From: an uncultured Lewinella sp.
GTDB lineage: Bacteria > Bacteroidota > Bacteroidia > Chitinophagales > Saprospiraceae
Direction: 5' to 3'
Assembly (NCBI GenBank): GCA_938021455.1
Contig: CALIGP010000405.1
Coordinates: 1 to 10,088, forward strand
DNA: 10,088 nt
A program made the position numbers and the translations under genes. The notes below the pieces were generated by a model. That model was not told the origin of the DNA and made no database searches. It worked only from the letters and a program-made list of their open reading frames with translations. Below, piece by piece: positions 1 through 6,201 of this stretch. Numbering within the stretch: position 1 is the first letter of the stretch; the number at the start of each line of letters is the position of its first letter.

Positions 1-233
1 TTTTCCCCCAGCTGCGCAGCAGCGTGCCTTGAGCCAGCGGGAGCTACTCTCTGACTGCTTGACTCCCAGACTATCTGACTACCTTTTCCCCCAGCTGCGC
101 AGCAGCGTGCCTTGAGCCAGCGGGAGCTACTCTCTGACTGCTTGACTCCCAGACTATCTGACTACCTTTTTCCCAGCTGCGCAGCAGTGTGCCTTGAGCC
201 AGCGGGAGCTACTACCAGACTATCAGACTACAA
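1..233. repeat. Tandem array of an 83-bp non-coding repeat
   Basis: Copies 1 (1-83) and 2 (84-166) are identical base for base. Copy 3 (167 to about 233) keeps the first half but has one C-to-T change, one base less in the T/C run, and a loss of about 16 bases in the second half. Each unit has two parts. The first is a GC-rich half with a 10-bp perfect palindrome (GCTGCGCAGC, 11-20 in copy 1) and longer arms, 5-14 against 35-43, that can pair with one bulge. The second is a GACT-rich half with an approximately 8-base sub-period (TCTGACTG, CTTGACTC, CCAGACTA, TCTGACTA). The array lies directly after the stop codon of the minus-strand hydrolase gene and is cut by the window edge, so the copy number is unknown. 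No coding function is seen. Confidence 0.9.
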
Positions 234-244
234 ATACTACCATA

Positions 245-1507
245 CTACTTCTCCAACGTCAGCCCCACCGCCGTCCGCGGCTTAAAGCCTTCCCAGCCCT
301 TTTCGGCGGCTACTTCAGGAAGGTCCAGGTATTTTCCGTACTCGGTCTTACCCATCAGTTGGAGGCCAAGGAAGGCAGTGATGAAGTGTTGATTGACGTT
401 GTTCATCCGGCGGGTATCCCAAACGGAGTCCGCGTAGCGCAGGAATTCATCGATGTGCAGACCGGAGGCCAGCGCTTCGGGGGGTGCCGGGTTAGGAGCA
501 ACATTATGGCGGGCCCCCTCGTAGGTAAGCAGGTACCGCTCGGCGTTGACGGCTCCTTCGTAAATGGCCTTAATACCGTTTTCGTAGCCGGAGATGTCAT
601 CCTGGCTGCCGGCAATGAAGAAGGTCGGCTTTTTAAGGTTGGCCAGTCCTTCATCATTCCATACCTGAAAGGTCTTTCCCCAGGGCGCCAGCGCAACGAC
701 GGCTTTGATCCGATCGTCCGTTCCGCCCTTATAGGCGGGGTCTCCCATAATGTGACGGCTGATGGCGGTATTGCCACCGTTCTGGGCCGCAAAAAAGGCG
801 GCGAATTGTGGGTTGTAGCCAGCTCCACCAACGTTAAGTACGCCGTAGCCCCCCATGGAATAGCCAACGATGGCAGTATTGGAAGCATCCGCCAGGCCGG
901 CCAGAAAGCTGTCGGAACCCGCTTTGCTTCGGGCGTCGATTTGATCAAGGGTGAAGACGATGTCAATGGGCCGGAAGTAGAGCGTTGCGGGGAAGGGACC
1001 GGCATCCGTAAAGGTGGACTCCTTATGCTCAATGGCGGCCACTACGTAACCTTTGGAAGCCAGGTTCTCCGTCAGGTAAGTCATCAGGTAGCGCGAGCCG
1101 GTATAGCCGTGGGAGATGATGACGAGCGGGTAGGGAGATGTCCCTTTTTTTGGTTTTGCATCCCGGGTGGCACGGCCCAAAAAGGTGAAAGGTATGATGG
1201 GGCGGGTGGTGTCTGGGCTCTGGCCCATTACCTCAGGGTATTCGATGGTGGCGTTAAGGTCAGCATCGGCAGGGTACCAGACTTCTACCTTCAGTGGGCG
1301 GTCGTAAGTGGAAAATTCACCGTCTTTGACGCCGGCGGCTACGTTGGGCTGATCGGGATTGGTGATGGTAATGGTGCGGACACCGACGGCGTGCTCGCCG
1401 CGTGCTGACAGAGCGGGAGCGTCGGGCATCAGGTCGCCGTAAATGAATTGGGCGGAGAGAGTGGTGGAAAGTCCGATCAAGAGGAGGAGTATAATATTCT
1501 TTAGCAT
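245..1507 (-). CDS. Secreted alpha/beta hydrolase (dienelactone hydrolase / PAF-acetylhydrolase-like)
   Basis: This is a 420-residue protein. It opens with a Sec signal peptide: a Lys, a run rich in Ile and Leu, then a cleavage-like TLSA-Q at about residue 19, so it is probably periplasmic or secreted. The alpha/beta-hydrolase core shows VEVWYPA near residue 75, the oxyanion-type strand end VIISHG (129-134), the nucleophile elbow GYSMGG with Ser217, an acid candidate in GSQDD (Asp303/304) and the probable catalytic His334 in GARHN. These fit esterases or lipases of the dienelactone hydrolase/PAF-acetylhydrolase type; the substrate cannot be read from the sequence. The open frame extends to 1585, but the extra 26 residues are basic, lie before the signal peptide and reach almost to the upstream gene's terminator. 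I therefore choose the ATG at 1507. The gene is monocistronic, with a terminator just upstream and the repeat array just downstream. Confidence 0.85.
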   Translation of the reverse strand: MLKNIILLLLIGLSTTLSAQFIYGDLMPDAPALSARGEHAVGVRTITITNPDQPNVAAGVKDGEFSTYDRPLKVEVWYPADADLNATIEYPEVMGQSPDTTRPIIPFTFLGRATRDAKPKKGTSPYPLVIISHGYTGSRYLMTYLTENLASKGYVVAAIEHKESTFTDAGPFPATLYFRPIDIVFTLDQIDARSKAGSDSFLAGLADASNTAIVGYSMGGYGVLNVGGAGYNPQFAAFFAAQNGGNTAISRHIMGDPAYKGGTDDRIKAVVALAPWGKTFQVWNDEGLANLKKPTFFIAGSQDDISGYENGIKAIYEGAVNAERYLLTYEGARHNVAPNPAPPEALASGLHIDEFLRYADSVWDTRRMNNVNQHFITAFLGLQLMGKTEYGKYLDLPEVAAEKGWEGFKPRTAVGLTLEK

Positions 1508-1590
1508 GAATTGACTTTTAAGCACTGGCGAACGGCGGCCTGTTGGGCGCCGGAGCGCGGGTGCAAGGTTGGTTAAGGAGGGCAAGGAAC

Positions 1591-1628
1591 AAAAAAAGAC
1601 GGCTCCTCCGCAATGGAGAAGCCGTCTT
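1591..1628 (-). terminator. Intrinsic terminator of the DUF937 gene
   Basis: Nine-base perfect arms (1596-1604 and 1620-1628, AAGACGGCT/AGCCGTCTT) are extended inward by a CTCC/GGAG pairing around a short loop. On the minus strand the stem is followed by seven T (1591-1597). It sits about 40 bases after the stop codon of the DUF937-like gene and upstream of the hydrolase start, so it separates the two transcription units. Confidence 0.9.
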
Positions 1629-1667
1629 GGGTACTTTTTGTTGCAGCCTTAAGCTGCCGCAAGCAGT

Positions 1668-2300
1668 TTATTTCTTGAACATACCGCCGAGCTTACCGAG
1701 CAGTCCGCCACCGGCGTCCTTACCAGCATCGGTTGCGTCGCCGAGCATATCTGCAGCTTTGCCGAGCAAACCTTCGCCGGCACCTTTGCCAGCATCAGCC
1801 GCACCACCGAGCATGCCCGCAGCTTTGCCGAGGAGGTCACCCGCAGCACCACCACCGGCTAAGCCACCGAGGAGGCTACCTGCATCAAGACCCAGGGCGC
1901 TCATTACAGAATCTTGGTCGATACCATCGGTATCACCAGCAGCCTGGGTAGCGCCACCGATCTTGTTCATAATCATGGGAAGAGCTACGCTGGAAAGCGT
2001 GCCGGCGATGCCATCACTGACACCGAGGGTAGAAGTGATCTTGCTGACGAAATTACCAGCAATGCCTTTGTATACCATGTTCTCCACGAGGCCACCGCCG
2101 CCGCCACCGCCAACAGCGCTGGTAAGCATACCGAGAATACCGTCTACGTTACCACCGCTGATGGCACCAGTGATGCCTTCCGTGATGGATTCCTGAGCTA
2201 GTGGAAGCGCTTGCTCCGCCTGACCCATGTCGAGGCCGGTCTTTTCGGTGATGGTGGAAAGGAGTTGGCCCTTGGCCATGTCCATGATAGAATCTAACAT
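1668..2300 (-). CDS. DUF937/YidB-like protein with Gly-rich segment and 22-residue repeat tail
   Basis: This is a 210-residue protein without a signal peptide. Residues 1-150 resemble the DUF937 (YidB-like) family: a helical N-terminus, the SGGNVDGILGML segment at 48-59, a run of seven Gly (64-70), and the later segment with SVALPMIMNKIGG (104-116). The family's function is poorly defined, so no role is assigned. The C-terminal part holds two near-identical 22-residue units (156-177 and 178-199, pattern LLGKAAxMLGxAxDAGKxAGxG) plus a half unit ending FKK. These units could form amphipathic helices, which is an inference. The gene has its own terminator (1591-1628), and 170 bases of non-coding DNA upstream should carry its promoter. 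No good Shine-Dalgarno sequence is visible; an A-rich stretch precedes the ATG. Confidence 0.8.
   Translation of the reverse strand: MLDSIMDMAKGQLLSTITEKTGLDMGQAEQALPLAQESITEGITGAISGGNVDGILGMLTSAVGGGGGGGLVENMVYKGIAGNFVSKITSTLGVSDGIAGTLSSVALPMIMNKIGGATQAAGDTDGIDQDSVMSALGLDAGSLLGGLAGGGAAGDLLGKAAGMLGGAADAGKGAGEGLLGKAADMLGDATDAGKDAGGGLLGKLGGMFKK
1671..1835 (-). repeat. 66-bp coding tandem repeat in the DUF937 gene
   Basis: There are two and a half imperfect in-frame copies: 1770-1835, 1704-1769, and a partial copy at 1671-1703. Each full copy encodes 22 residues beginning LLGKAA. The copies differ at several positions, so the duplication does not look very recent. Confidence 0.8.
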
Positions 2301-2470
2301 AAGAGTTGCTTTTTTGAAAAGTTTAAATTGGGTGCTGAACAGACCATAACGTGAGCTTAGAAGTCTTTATGGTGGGACTGGCTAAAACTCAAATTGGACG
2401 TTGCATCCGTTCTTCTGACGTTACAACGGCGAAATTGTCACGAATTATTGGCTAACTATTCGCTGGTTTT
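2301..2470. other. Intergenic region upstream of the DUF937 gene
   Basis: These 170 bases lie between the stop of the glycosyltransferase gene and the start of the DUF937 gene. The region should hold the end of the three-gene operon and the DUF937 promoter. I find no exact TAnnTTTG box. Only a weak 5-bp inverted repeat (2441-2445/2459-2463) without a T-tract lies after the glycosyltransferase stop, so no terminator is called. No gene is seen. Confidence 0.4.
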
Positions 2471-4282
2471 TTATTCGGCCCCTTTTTTTGCAGGAGCGGC
2501 GGCATCTTTAGCCGCCCGCAGGTCATAAATGCCAACAATGAGATCCCCCGCTGGCCGGACCTCCACAACGGGGAAAGCAAAATGTTCCTTGCGGTCGCGG
2601 ACGTCGTAGCGGGTATTAGGCCAGATGAAGTTAGTCGCCAGATAATCCGCCTTGTGCCAGGCGGTAGCAATGGTCAGCTTAGCCTTTGCCTCCGGTGGGA
2701 GAGATTTATAGTTGTCTTTGCAGGGCCAGACTTCGCACTTGATGGCACGGGTCTCTCCTTCGGGGATCTGCTCGGCCAGCTGTAAAAAAGCATCCCGGAA
2801 GCCAACACCCCAGTAATCCATGTCGAAACGAACGTTGAGCGGCTCTCCCTGAATAGCAGCGTTGAAGTAAACGTACTGATGCGGATGGTAACGAACCATG
2901 TTGACGGTCGCCAGTAATACCCCTGCTCCTAAAACCCAGCTTTGCACCTGCGGCCGCGCCCAATTTCGCTGACCGTAATCATAGCCTACCATCAATAAAA
3001 AAATGAAGGAAGGGAAAACAAAATGCAGATGCCGCCAACCGTTATACAGCGTTGACCCCAGCAGAATAACCACTAAAATCGGGCCAACGCCTAGCCCCAG
3101 TTGTGAAAAGTCGAGCAATTCATCCTTACTCTTCCACCAGCGGAAGTCACGGAGACTAGACAACATATGCTTCCCCGTCGCAAACATTCCCGAGAAAATG
3201 AAGAGCAGAAAAATGATGGGCGTGGTAATGACAATCCAGGCGGGAATATAATACCAGGGCACGTCAAGCGCGCTGATCCGGTTGCCGAATAACCAGACGG
3301 TACTGTCCCAATCGAAAGCAGACATCTCGCTGAAGGCAGCGATCAAACGACTAAAGGTATCCTCCCATAAATAAGGAAAGAAGGGAATCATGAAGGCGAC
3401 GGAAAGGGGAAGATAAGCCGCGACCCATTTTAAGTTTGTACGGATTTCCGAACGATCGCGCAGCATCTCCCACCCCAGAATCAGAATAGTCGTCAGCGGC
3501 ACAATCAAAGCCGGAAGCCGCGTATTGAGCGCCAGCCCCGTAGCAAAGGCGTGAAAGATCAGGTTCCGCCAGCTCCGCTCCTTCAGGAACCGAAGCATCG
3601 TGAAGGTACTGATGACGTAAAATACCAGCAGAATATGGTCTTTAGGGTTGTAGAAGCCGTTGGCGAATATGCGTGGACTGAGCACCAAGGCAAGTGTACC
3701 GATTAGTGGATACCAGGCTTTATCCGGGAACCGCAGCCGCAGCGTTCGATAAAAGTAGAGACAAGCCAGCCAAAAAAGCCCGAAGGCGAGGTAGTGCCTC
3801 AGTTTATAATAATGGTAGGGATCGTCTTCGTAGCCCAGCTTTTGCTCCAGTAAGTTGGCCGTAATCTGGTACATCATGCCGTAGTTAGACCATTGGTAAT
3901 CTTCCAGGTCCCATTTCGGTTCCAACTTCTCGTAGCCATCAATGCCCAGCTTCTCCGCGGCATAATCAATGGAGACACGACCGTGCCTGCGCTGAATGGA
4001 TTCATCCCAGCTGATGCCATAGTCGTCGAGAATCCCCAGACCTAACACCATAAGGGCCAGGAAAAAAAAGATGGGGTAGAGGGGAGAGAATTGTAGCTTG
4101 ATAAGCGGAGGCAGGTTGAAAGGAAGAAAGGAGTAAGGGATTGGCGTTTTTAAAGGACCTCGAAGGTGTTCATCACGGAGCGTAGTGGAGAAATGAATTC
4201 CTTTGAGTGTCCGGCTGTCAAGGCAACAAGCCCAACGCCTCCACCAGCATTTCCCGGTCATCCCCCGCCGCAATATCGCCAT
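2471..4282 (-). CDS. GT39/PMT-like multi-pass membrane glycosyltransferase (GT-C fold)
   Basis: About 600 residues with many hydrophobic segments (about 70-85, 162-178, 190-203, 217-231, 242-270, 285-304, 342-365, 398-411, 420-433, 446-462) and a hydrophilic C-terminal domain of about 120 residues. After the first membrane helix comes DDYGISWDE (86-94), the acidic first-loop motif expected for the catalytic Asp of GT-C enzymes. NPKDH (212-216) and GWRHLHFVFP (415-424) are also typical of GT39-type proteins. It probably moves a sugar from a lipid-linked donor to a lipid or protein at the outer face of the inner membrane; donor and acceptor cannot be told. The start is unsure. ATGs at 4282 and 4261 both lie inside the upstream gene, and no ATG, GTG or TTG follows in frame before 4051, which would cut into the first helix. 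It is the last gene of the operon, and translation is probably coupled. Confidence 0.85.
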   Translation of the reverse strand: MAILRRGMTGKCWWRRWACCLDSRTLKGIHFSTTLRDEHLRGPLKTPIPYSFLPFNLPPLIKLQFSPLYPIFFFLALMVLGLGILDDYGISWDESIQRRHGRVSIDYAAEKLGIDGYEKLEPKWDLEDYQWSNYGMMYQITANLLEQKLGYEDDPYHYYKLRHYLAFGLFWLACLYFYRTLRLRFPDKAWYPLIGTLALVLSPRIFANGFYNPKDHILLVFYVISTFTMLRFLKERSWRNLIFHAFATGLALNTRLPALIVPLTTILILGWEMLRDRSEIRTNLKWVAAYLPLSVAFMIPFFPYLWEDTFSRLIAAFSEMSAFDWDSTVWLFGNRISALDVPWYYIPAWIVITTPIIFLLFIFSGMFATGKHMLSSLRDFRWWKSKDELLDFSQLGLGVGPILVVILLGSTLYNGWRHLHFVFPSFIFLLMVGYDYGQRNWARPQVQSWVLGAGVLLATVNMVRYHPHQYVYFNAAIQGEPLNVRFDMDYWGVGFRDAFLQLAEQIPEGETRAIKCEVWPCKDNYKSLPPEAKAKLTIATAWHKADYLATNFIWPNTRYDVRDRKEHFAFPVVEVRPAGDLIVGIYDLRAAKDAAAPAKKGAE

Positions 4283-4721
4283 TCTCCGTGAAGGATACTT
4301 CTTTTTGATAAAGCGCTGCCTCCGCCACGACTCTTGCGTTTAATGCTTCGAGTGACCAAAGAAGCGACTGCCTGGCCCGATCGCCCCGTGGTGGCGATGG
4401 CGTAAAGGTGAATACCAAGGCGGGTTTTTGGTCTAGTTCGCCAGAGGAGGCGAGCCAATCAAGCGCGTTCTTCAACACGCCGGGTAGGTTGTGTAGGTAG
4501 GCCGGAGTGCTGAAGATGACGGCCTCGGCCGCCGCGAGTTCCTGTCGCCAGCGCAACACCGTTTCCGGCCAGGGGGCTTTATCTCTGCCCGGCTGGAAGA
4601 CGGGGAGGTCGGCCAGGTAGTCCGCTGTCTGGAAAGGTTGCCCGGACAATTGCCCGATTCCACGTAGGAATCTGGAATTAGCACTTTCGGGAGCCGGCGA
4701 GCCGGAGATGAGTAGTAGCAC
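4218..4721 (-). CDS. NADPH-dependent FMN reductase family protein
   Basis: This 167-residue protein has a flavodoxin-like fold. It opens at once with strand 1 and the FMN phosphate loop, ISGSPAPESANSRF (5-18). The second signature, TPAYLHNLPGVLKNALDWL (72-90), is the flavin-ring and dimer motif of NADPH-dependent FMN/azo/quinone reductases. DLPVF (38-42) fits the usual loop before it. The expected activity is reduction of flavins, quinones or similar compounds with NAD(P)H in the cytoplasm; the real substrate is unknown. The start is GTG at 4719-4721, sharing one base with the upstream stop (TAGTG). This start puts strand 1 exactly at the N-terminus, as the family requires, and implies translational coupling. 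The 3' end overlaps the start of the glycosyltransferase frame. The length is slightly short for the family but complete. Confidence 0.87.
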   Translation of the reverse strand: MLLLISGSPAPESANSRFLRGIGQLSGQPFQTADYLADLPVFQPGRDKAPWPETVLRWRQELAAAEAVIFSTPAYLHNLPGVLKNALDWLASSGELDQKPALVFTFTPSPPRGDRARQSLLWSLEALNARVVAEAALYQKEVSFTENGDIAAGDDREMLVEALGLLP

Positions 4722-5086
4722 TAATCTTCGTCTTCATCAACCGAGACATCTTCATCCGACAGCTCATCAGGATCGATGTCTGCGGCTTCGATGTCGTCAT
4801 CGTCGTCGTACTTGTCCGCGTACTCATCTCGGACATTGTCGTGAAGGTTTCCATCATCATCGTAATCGTCATCATCATCAATGATCTGAAGGGCTTCGGT
4901 CTTCGTCATCCGAATGAGGTAATACTTTTCTTCGGTCTCGAAGGGAAGGGCGCTTGTCAGCCGGCCGTTGACGTCCGTAAAGCGGATGAGGTTTCCGGAG
5001 AAACCTTCCGGATAGCTGAGTTTTATTTGCTCAAGAACGGCATCGTCGAGCTTCTCGTAGTTCTTGATAACGCGTGGCTTAGACAT
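4721..5086 (-). CDS. Small conserved protein with Asp/Glu-rich tail (Bacteroidota hypothetical)
   Basis: This 121-residue protein has no signal peptide or membrane segment. Residues 1-69 form a compact-looking domain (MSKPRVIKNYEKLDDAV at the start, SALPFETEEKYYLIRMTK at 45-62). I recognise the type from many Bacteroidota genomes, where it is annotated only as hypothetical. Residues 70-121 are strongly acidic: 30 of 52 are Asp or Glu, including two runs of five Asp. The tail is probably disordered and could bind metal ions, basic proteins or RNA-binding partners; none of these roles is shown. The frame is open up to 5164, but the extra residues (His/Trp/Asn-rich) do not fit the family, so I choose the ATG at 5086. 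It is the first gene of the operon with the flavin reductase (1-base overlap) and the glycosyltransferase. Confidence 0.78.
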   Translation of the reverse strand: MSKPRVIKNYEKLDDAVLEQIKLSYPEGFSGNLIRFTDVNGRLTSALPFETEEKYYLIRMTKTEALQIIDDDDDYDDDGNLHDNVRDEYADKYDDDDDIEAADIDPDELSDEDVSVDEDED

Positions 5087-5148
5087 GGGAAAGGGAAGGC
5101 GCCAATTGGCACGGTTGGTGGAAAAATAGAGATTAAGATGGGTGAACC

Positions 5149-5177
5149 AGTGAACATGTTTCACTTCGGGTTACCCG
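5149..5177. promoter_or_regulatory. Two adjacent palindromes upstream of the three-gene operon
   Basis: AGTGAA and TTCACT form an inverted repeat with a 5-base spacer (5149-5165). Two bases further is CGGGT-T-ACCCG (5167-5177), a second perfect short palindrome. They lie 63-91 bases before the ATG at 5086. A -7-like TAATATTG (minus strand, 5179-5186; one mismatch to TAnnTTTG) is next to them. Position and symmetry fit an operator, but no regulator is identified. Confidence 0.3.
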
Positions 5178-5283
5178 ACAATATTAGGGGAGTTTTAGGA
5201 AAGTGGGCGGATTTTTTTTCTAAATCGAATGGAAAGCGGATAAATGTATTCCTGTAGGCTGGAGTTTGCTGCGTGTGAATAAC

Positions 5284-5342
5284 AAAAAAAGCGATCAGCA
5301 AACAACAAAGCCGGTAAGCCGGAATGCTGTTTGCTGATCGCT
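5284..5342 (-). terminator. Long-stem intrinsic terminator of the transaldolase gene
   Basis: Perfect 15-bp arms (5290-5304 and 5328-5342; AGCGATCAGCAAACA and its complement) enclose a 23-base loop that itself holds a small CCGG...CCGG hairpin. On the minus strand the stem runs into seven T (5284-5290). It lies about 75 bases after the transaldolase stop and before the promoter region of the next operon, so it insulates the two units. Confidence 0.93.
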
Positions 5343-5418
5343 AAAATCGTTCGTTACCGAACGGAATACGGTTGCTCCCACCGATTAACCAGTGGAGGAT
5401 GCTCGTTTTAAAGATTGA

Positions 5419-6078
5419 CTATCCTTGAGCCGCCTTAGCGTGATCGGCCAGGAACTTAGCCAGTCCGTTGTCCGTCAGTGGGTGGTTGAACAAGCTATCA
5501 AAAGCTTTGAGGCCACAGGTTACTACGTCTGCACCCGCTTTAGCGGCTTCGATGATGTGCTTACCGGAGCGGATGGAGGCGGCGAGGATCTCCGTGTCGA
5601 AATCCTGGATGGCATAGATCTCTGCAATGTCTTCGATCAGTTTCATGCCTTCCCATCCGATATCGTCGATACGACCAATGAACGGGCTCACATAGGTAGC
5701 ACCTGCTTTGGCAGCGAGAATGGCCTGGCCGGCACTGAATACAAGCGTACAGTTGGTCTTGATTCCCTGTGAGCGGGCCCATGCGAGCGCTTTAACACCA
5801 TCGCGAATCATCGGGATCTTAACAACGATGTTGTCCGCAATTTTGATCAGTTCACTGGCTTCCCGCTTCATCCCTTCAAAGTCAGTGCTGATTACTTCGG
5901 CGCTTACGTCACCGTTGGTAATGTCACAGATTTTCTTGTAGTGGGCCAATACGGCTTTGTCACCACTGATTTTTTCCTTCGCCATCAGGCTAGGGTTAGT
6001 AGTTACACCGTCGAGGATGCCAAGGGCTTCGGCTTCGGCGATGTCATTTAAGTTGGCGGTATCGATGAAAAACTTCAT
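5419..6078 (-). CDS. tal: Transaldolase (short, fructose-6-phosphate aldolase-like form)
   Basis: This 219-residue protein covers the full length of the short transaldolase/FSA family, a (beta/alpha)8 barrel. It starts MKFFIDTANL and includes DGVTTNPSL (23-31) and VVKIPM with the Schiff-base Lys87. It ends with the conserved GADVVTCG and a C-terminal helix. Two positions separate real transaldolases from fructose-6-phosphate aldolases: here Glu61 (SAEV) and Phe133 (SPFIGR), the transaldolase-like residues, whereas E. coli FSA has Gln and Tyr. So it most likely transfers dihydroxyacetone units between sugar phosphates in the non-oxidative pentose phosphate pathway, in the cytoplasm. That assignment is inferred from these residues. 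It is a single-gene unit with a -7 box about 54 bases upstream (6132-6139) and a strong terminator downstream. Confidence 0.95.
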   Translation of the reverse strand: MKFFIDTANLNDIAEAEALGILDGVTTNPSLMAKEKISGDKAVLAHYKKICDITNGDVSAEVISTDFEGMKREASELIKIADNIVVKIPMIRDGVKALAWARSQGIKTNCTLVFSAGQAILAAKAGATYVSPFIGRIDDIGWEGMKLIEDIAEIYAIQDFDTEILAASIRSGKHIIEAAKAGADVVTCGLKAFDSLFNHPLTDNGLAKFLADHAKAAQG

Positions 6079-6131
6079 GCTGGGTGGTTTTTTGTGATGC
6101 GGGGAAGCCGGTACTGACTTTCCTTACTTTG

Positions 6132-6139
6132 CAAACATA
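6132..6139 (-). promoter_or_regulatory. Bacteroidota-type -7 box of the transaldolase gene
   Basis: On the minus strand this reads TATGTTTG, an exact match to the Bacteroidota -7 consensus TAnnTTTG, 53 bases before the start codon. No clear TTG -33 element is seen at the usual distance. A motif this short occurs by chance a few times per 10 kb; its position in a 123-bp intergenic gap is the main support. Confidence 0.5.
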
Positions 6140-6201
6140 CTAATTTACGGCTTGTTCGCTGAGGACTAATCTTCCTCTAATTCCACTGCCGCATAAATTT
6201 C

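Noticed and set aside
194..1408. Long plus-strand open frame (about 400 codons) antisense to the hydrolase
   Set aside because: It begins inside the repeat array, has no recognisable domain, and mirrors the codon structure of the hydrolase, whose signal peptide and GYSMGG motif are clear.
1543..2196. Plus-strand Pro/Ala/Ser-rich open frame
   Set aside because: It is the antisense shadow of the Gly/Ala-rich DUF937 gene; its composition is explained by reading complementary Gly and Ala codons.
4132..4174. Possible frameshifted start of the glycosyltransferase at the ATG in GTGATGAACACC
   Set aside because: That ATG is in another frame and reaches a TAA after seven codons, before the A-run where an indel could restore the frame.
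4780..4885. ATC/GTC-rich low-complexity DNA that resembles a microsatellite
   Set aside because: It is the coding sequence of the Asp-rich tail; the apparent repeat follows from runs of GAT and GAC codons.
4841..5257. Plus-strand frame with an Ile/Val-rich start
   Set aside because: The Ile/Val run is the antisense of the Asp codons in the acidic tail; there is no family resemblance and the minus-strand gene is convincing.
6161..6177. GAGGA/TCCTC hairpin after the propeller gene
   Set aside because: The stem is only 5 bp and no T-tract follows on the minus strand, so it is not called a terminator.
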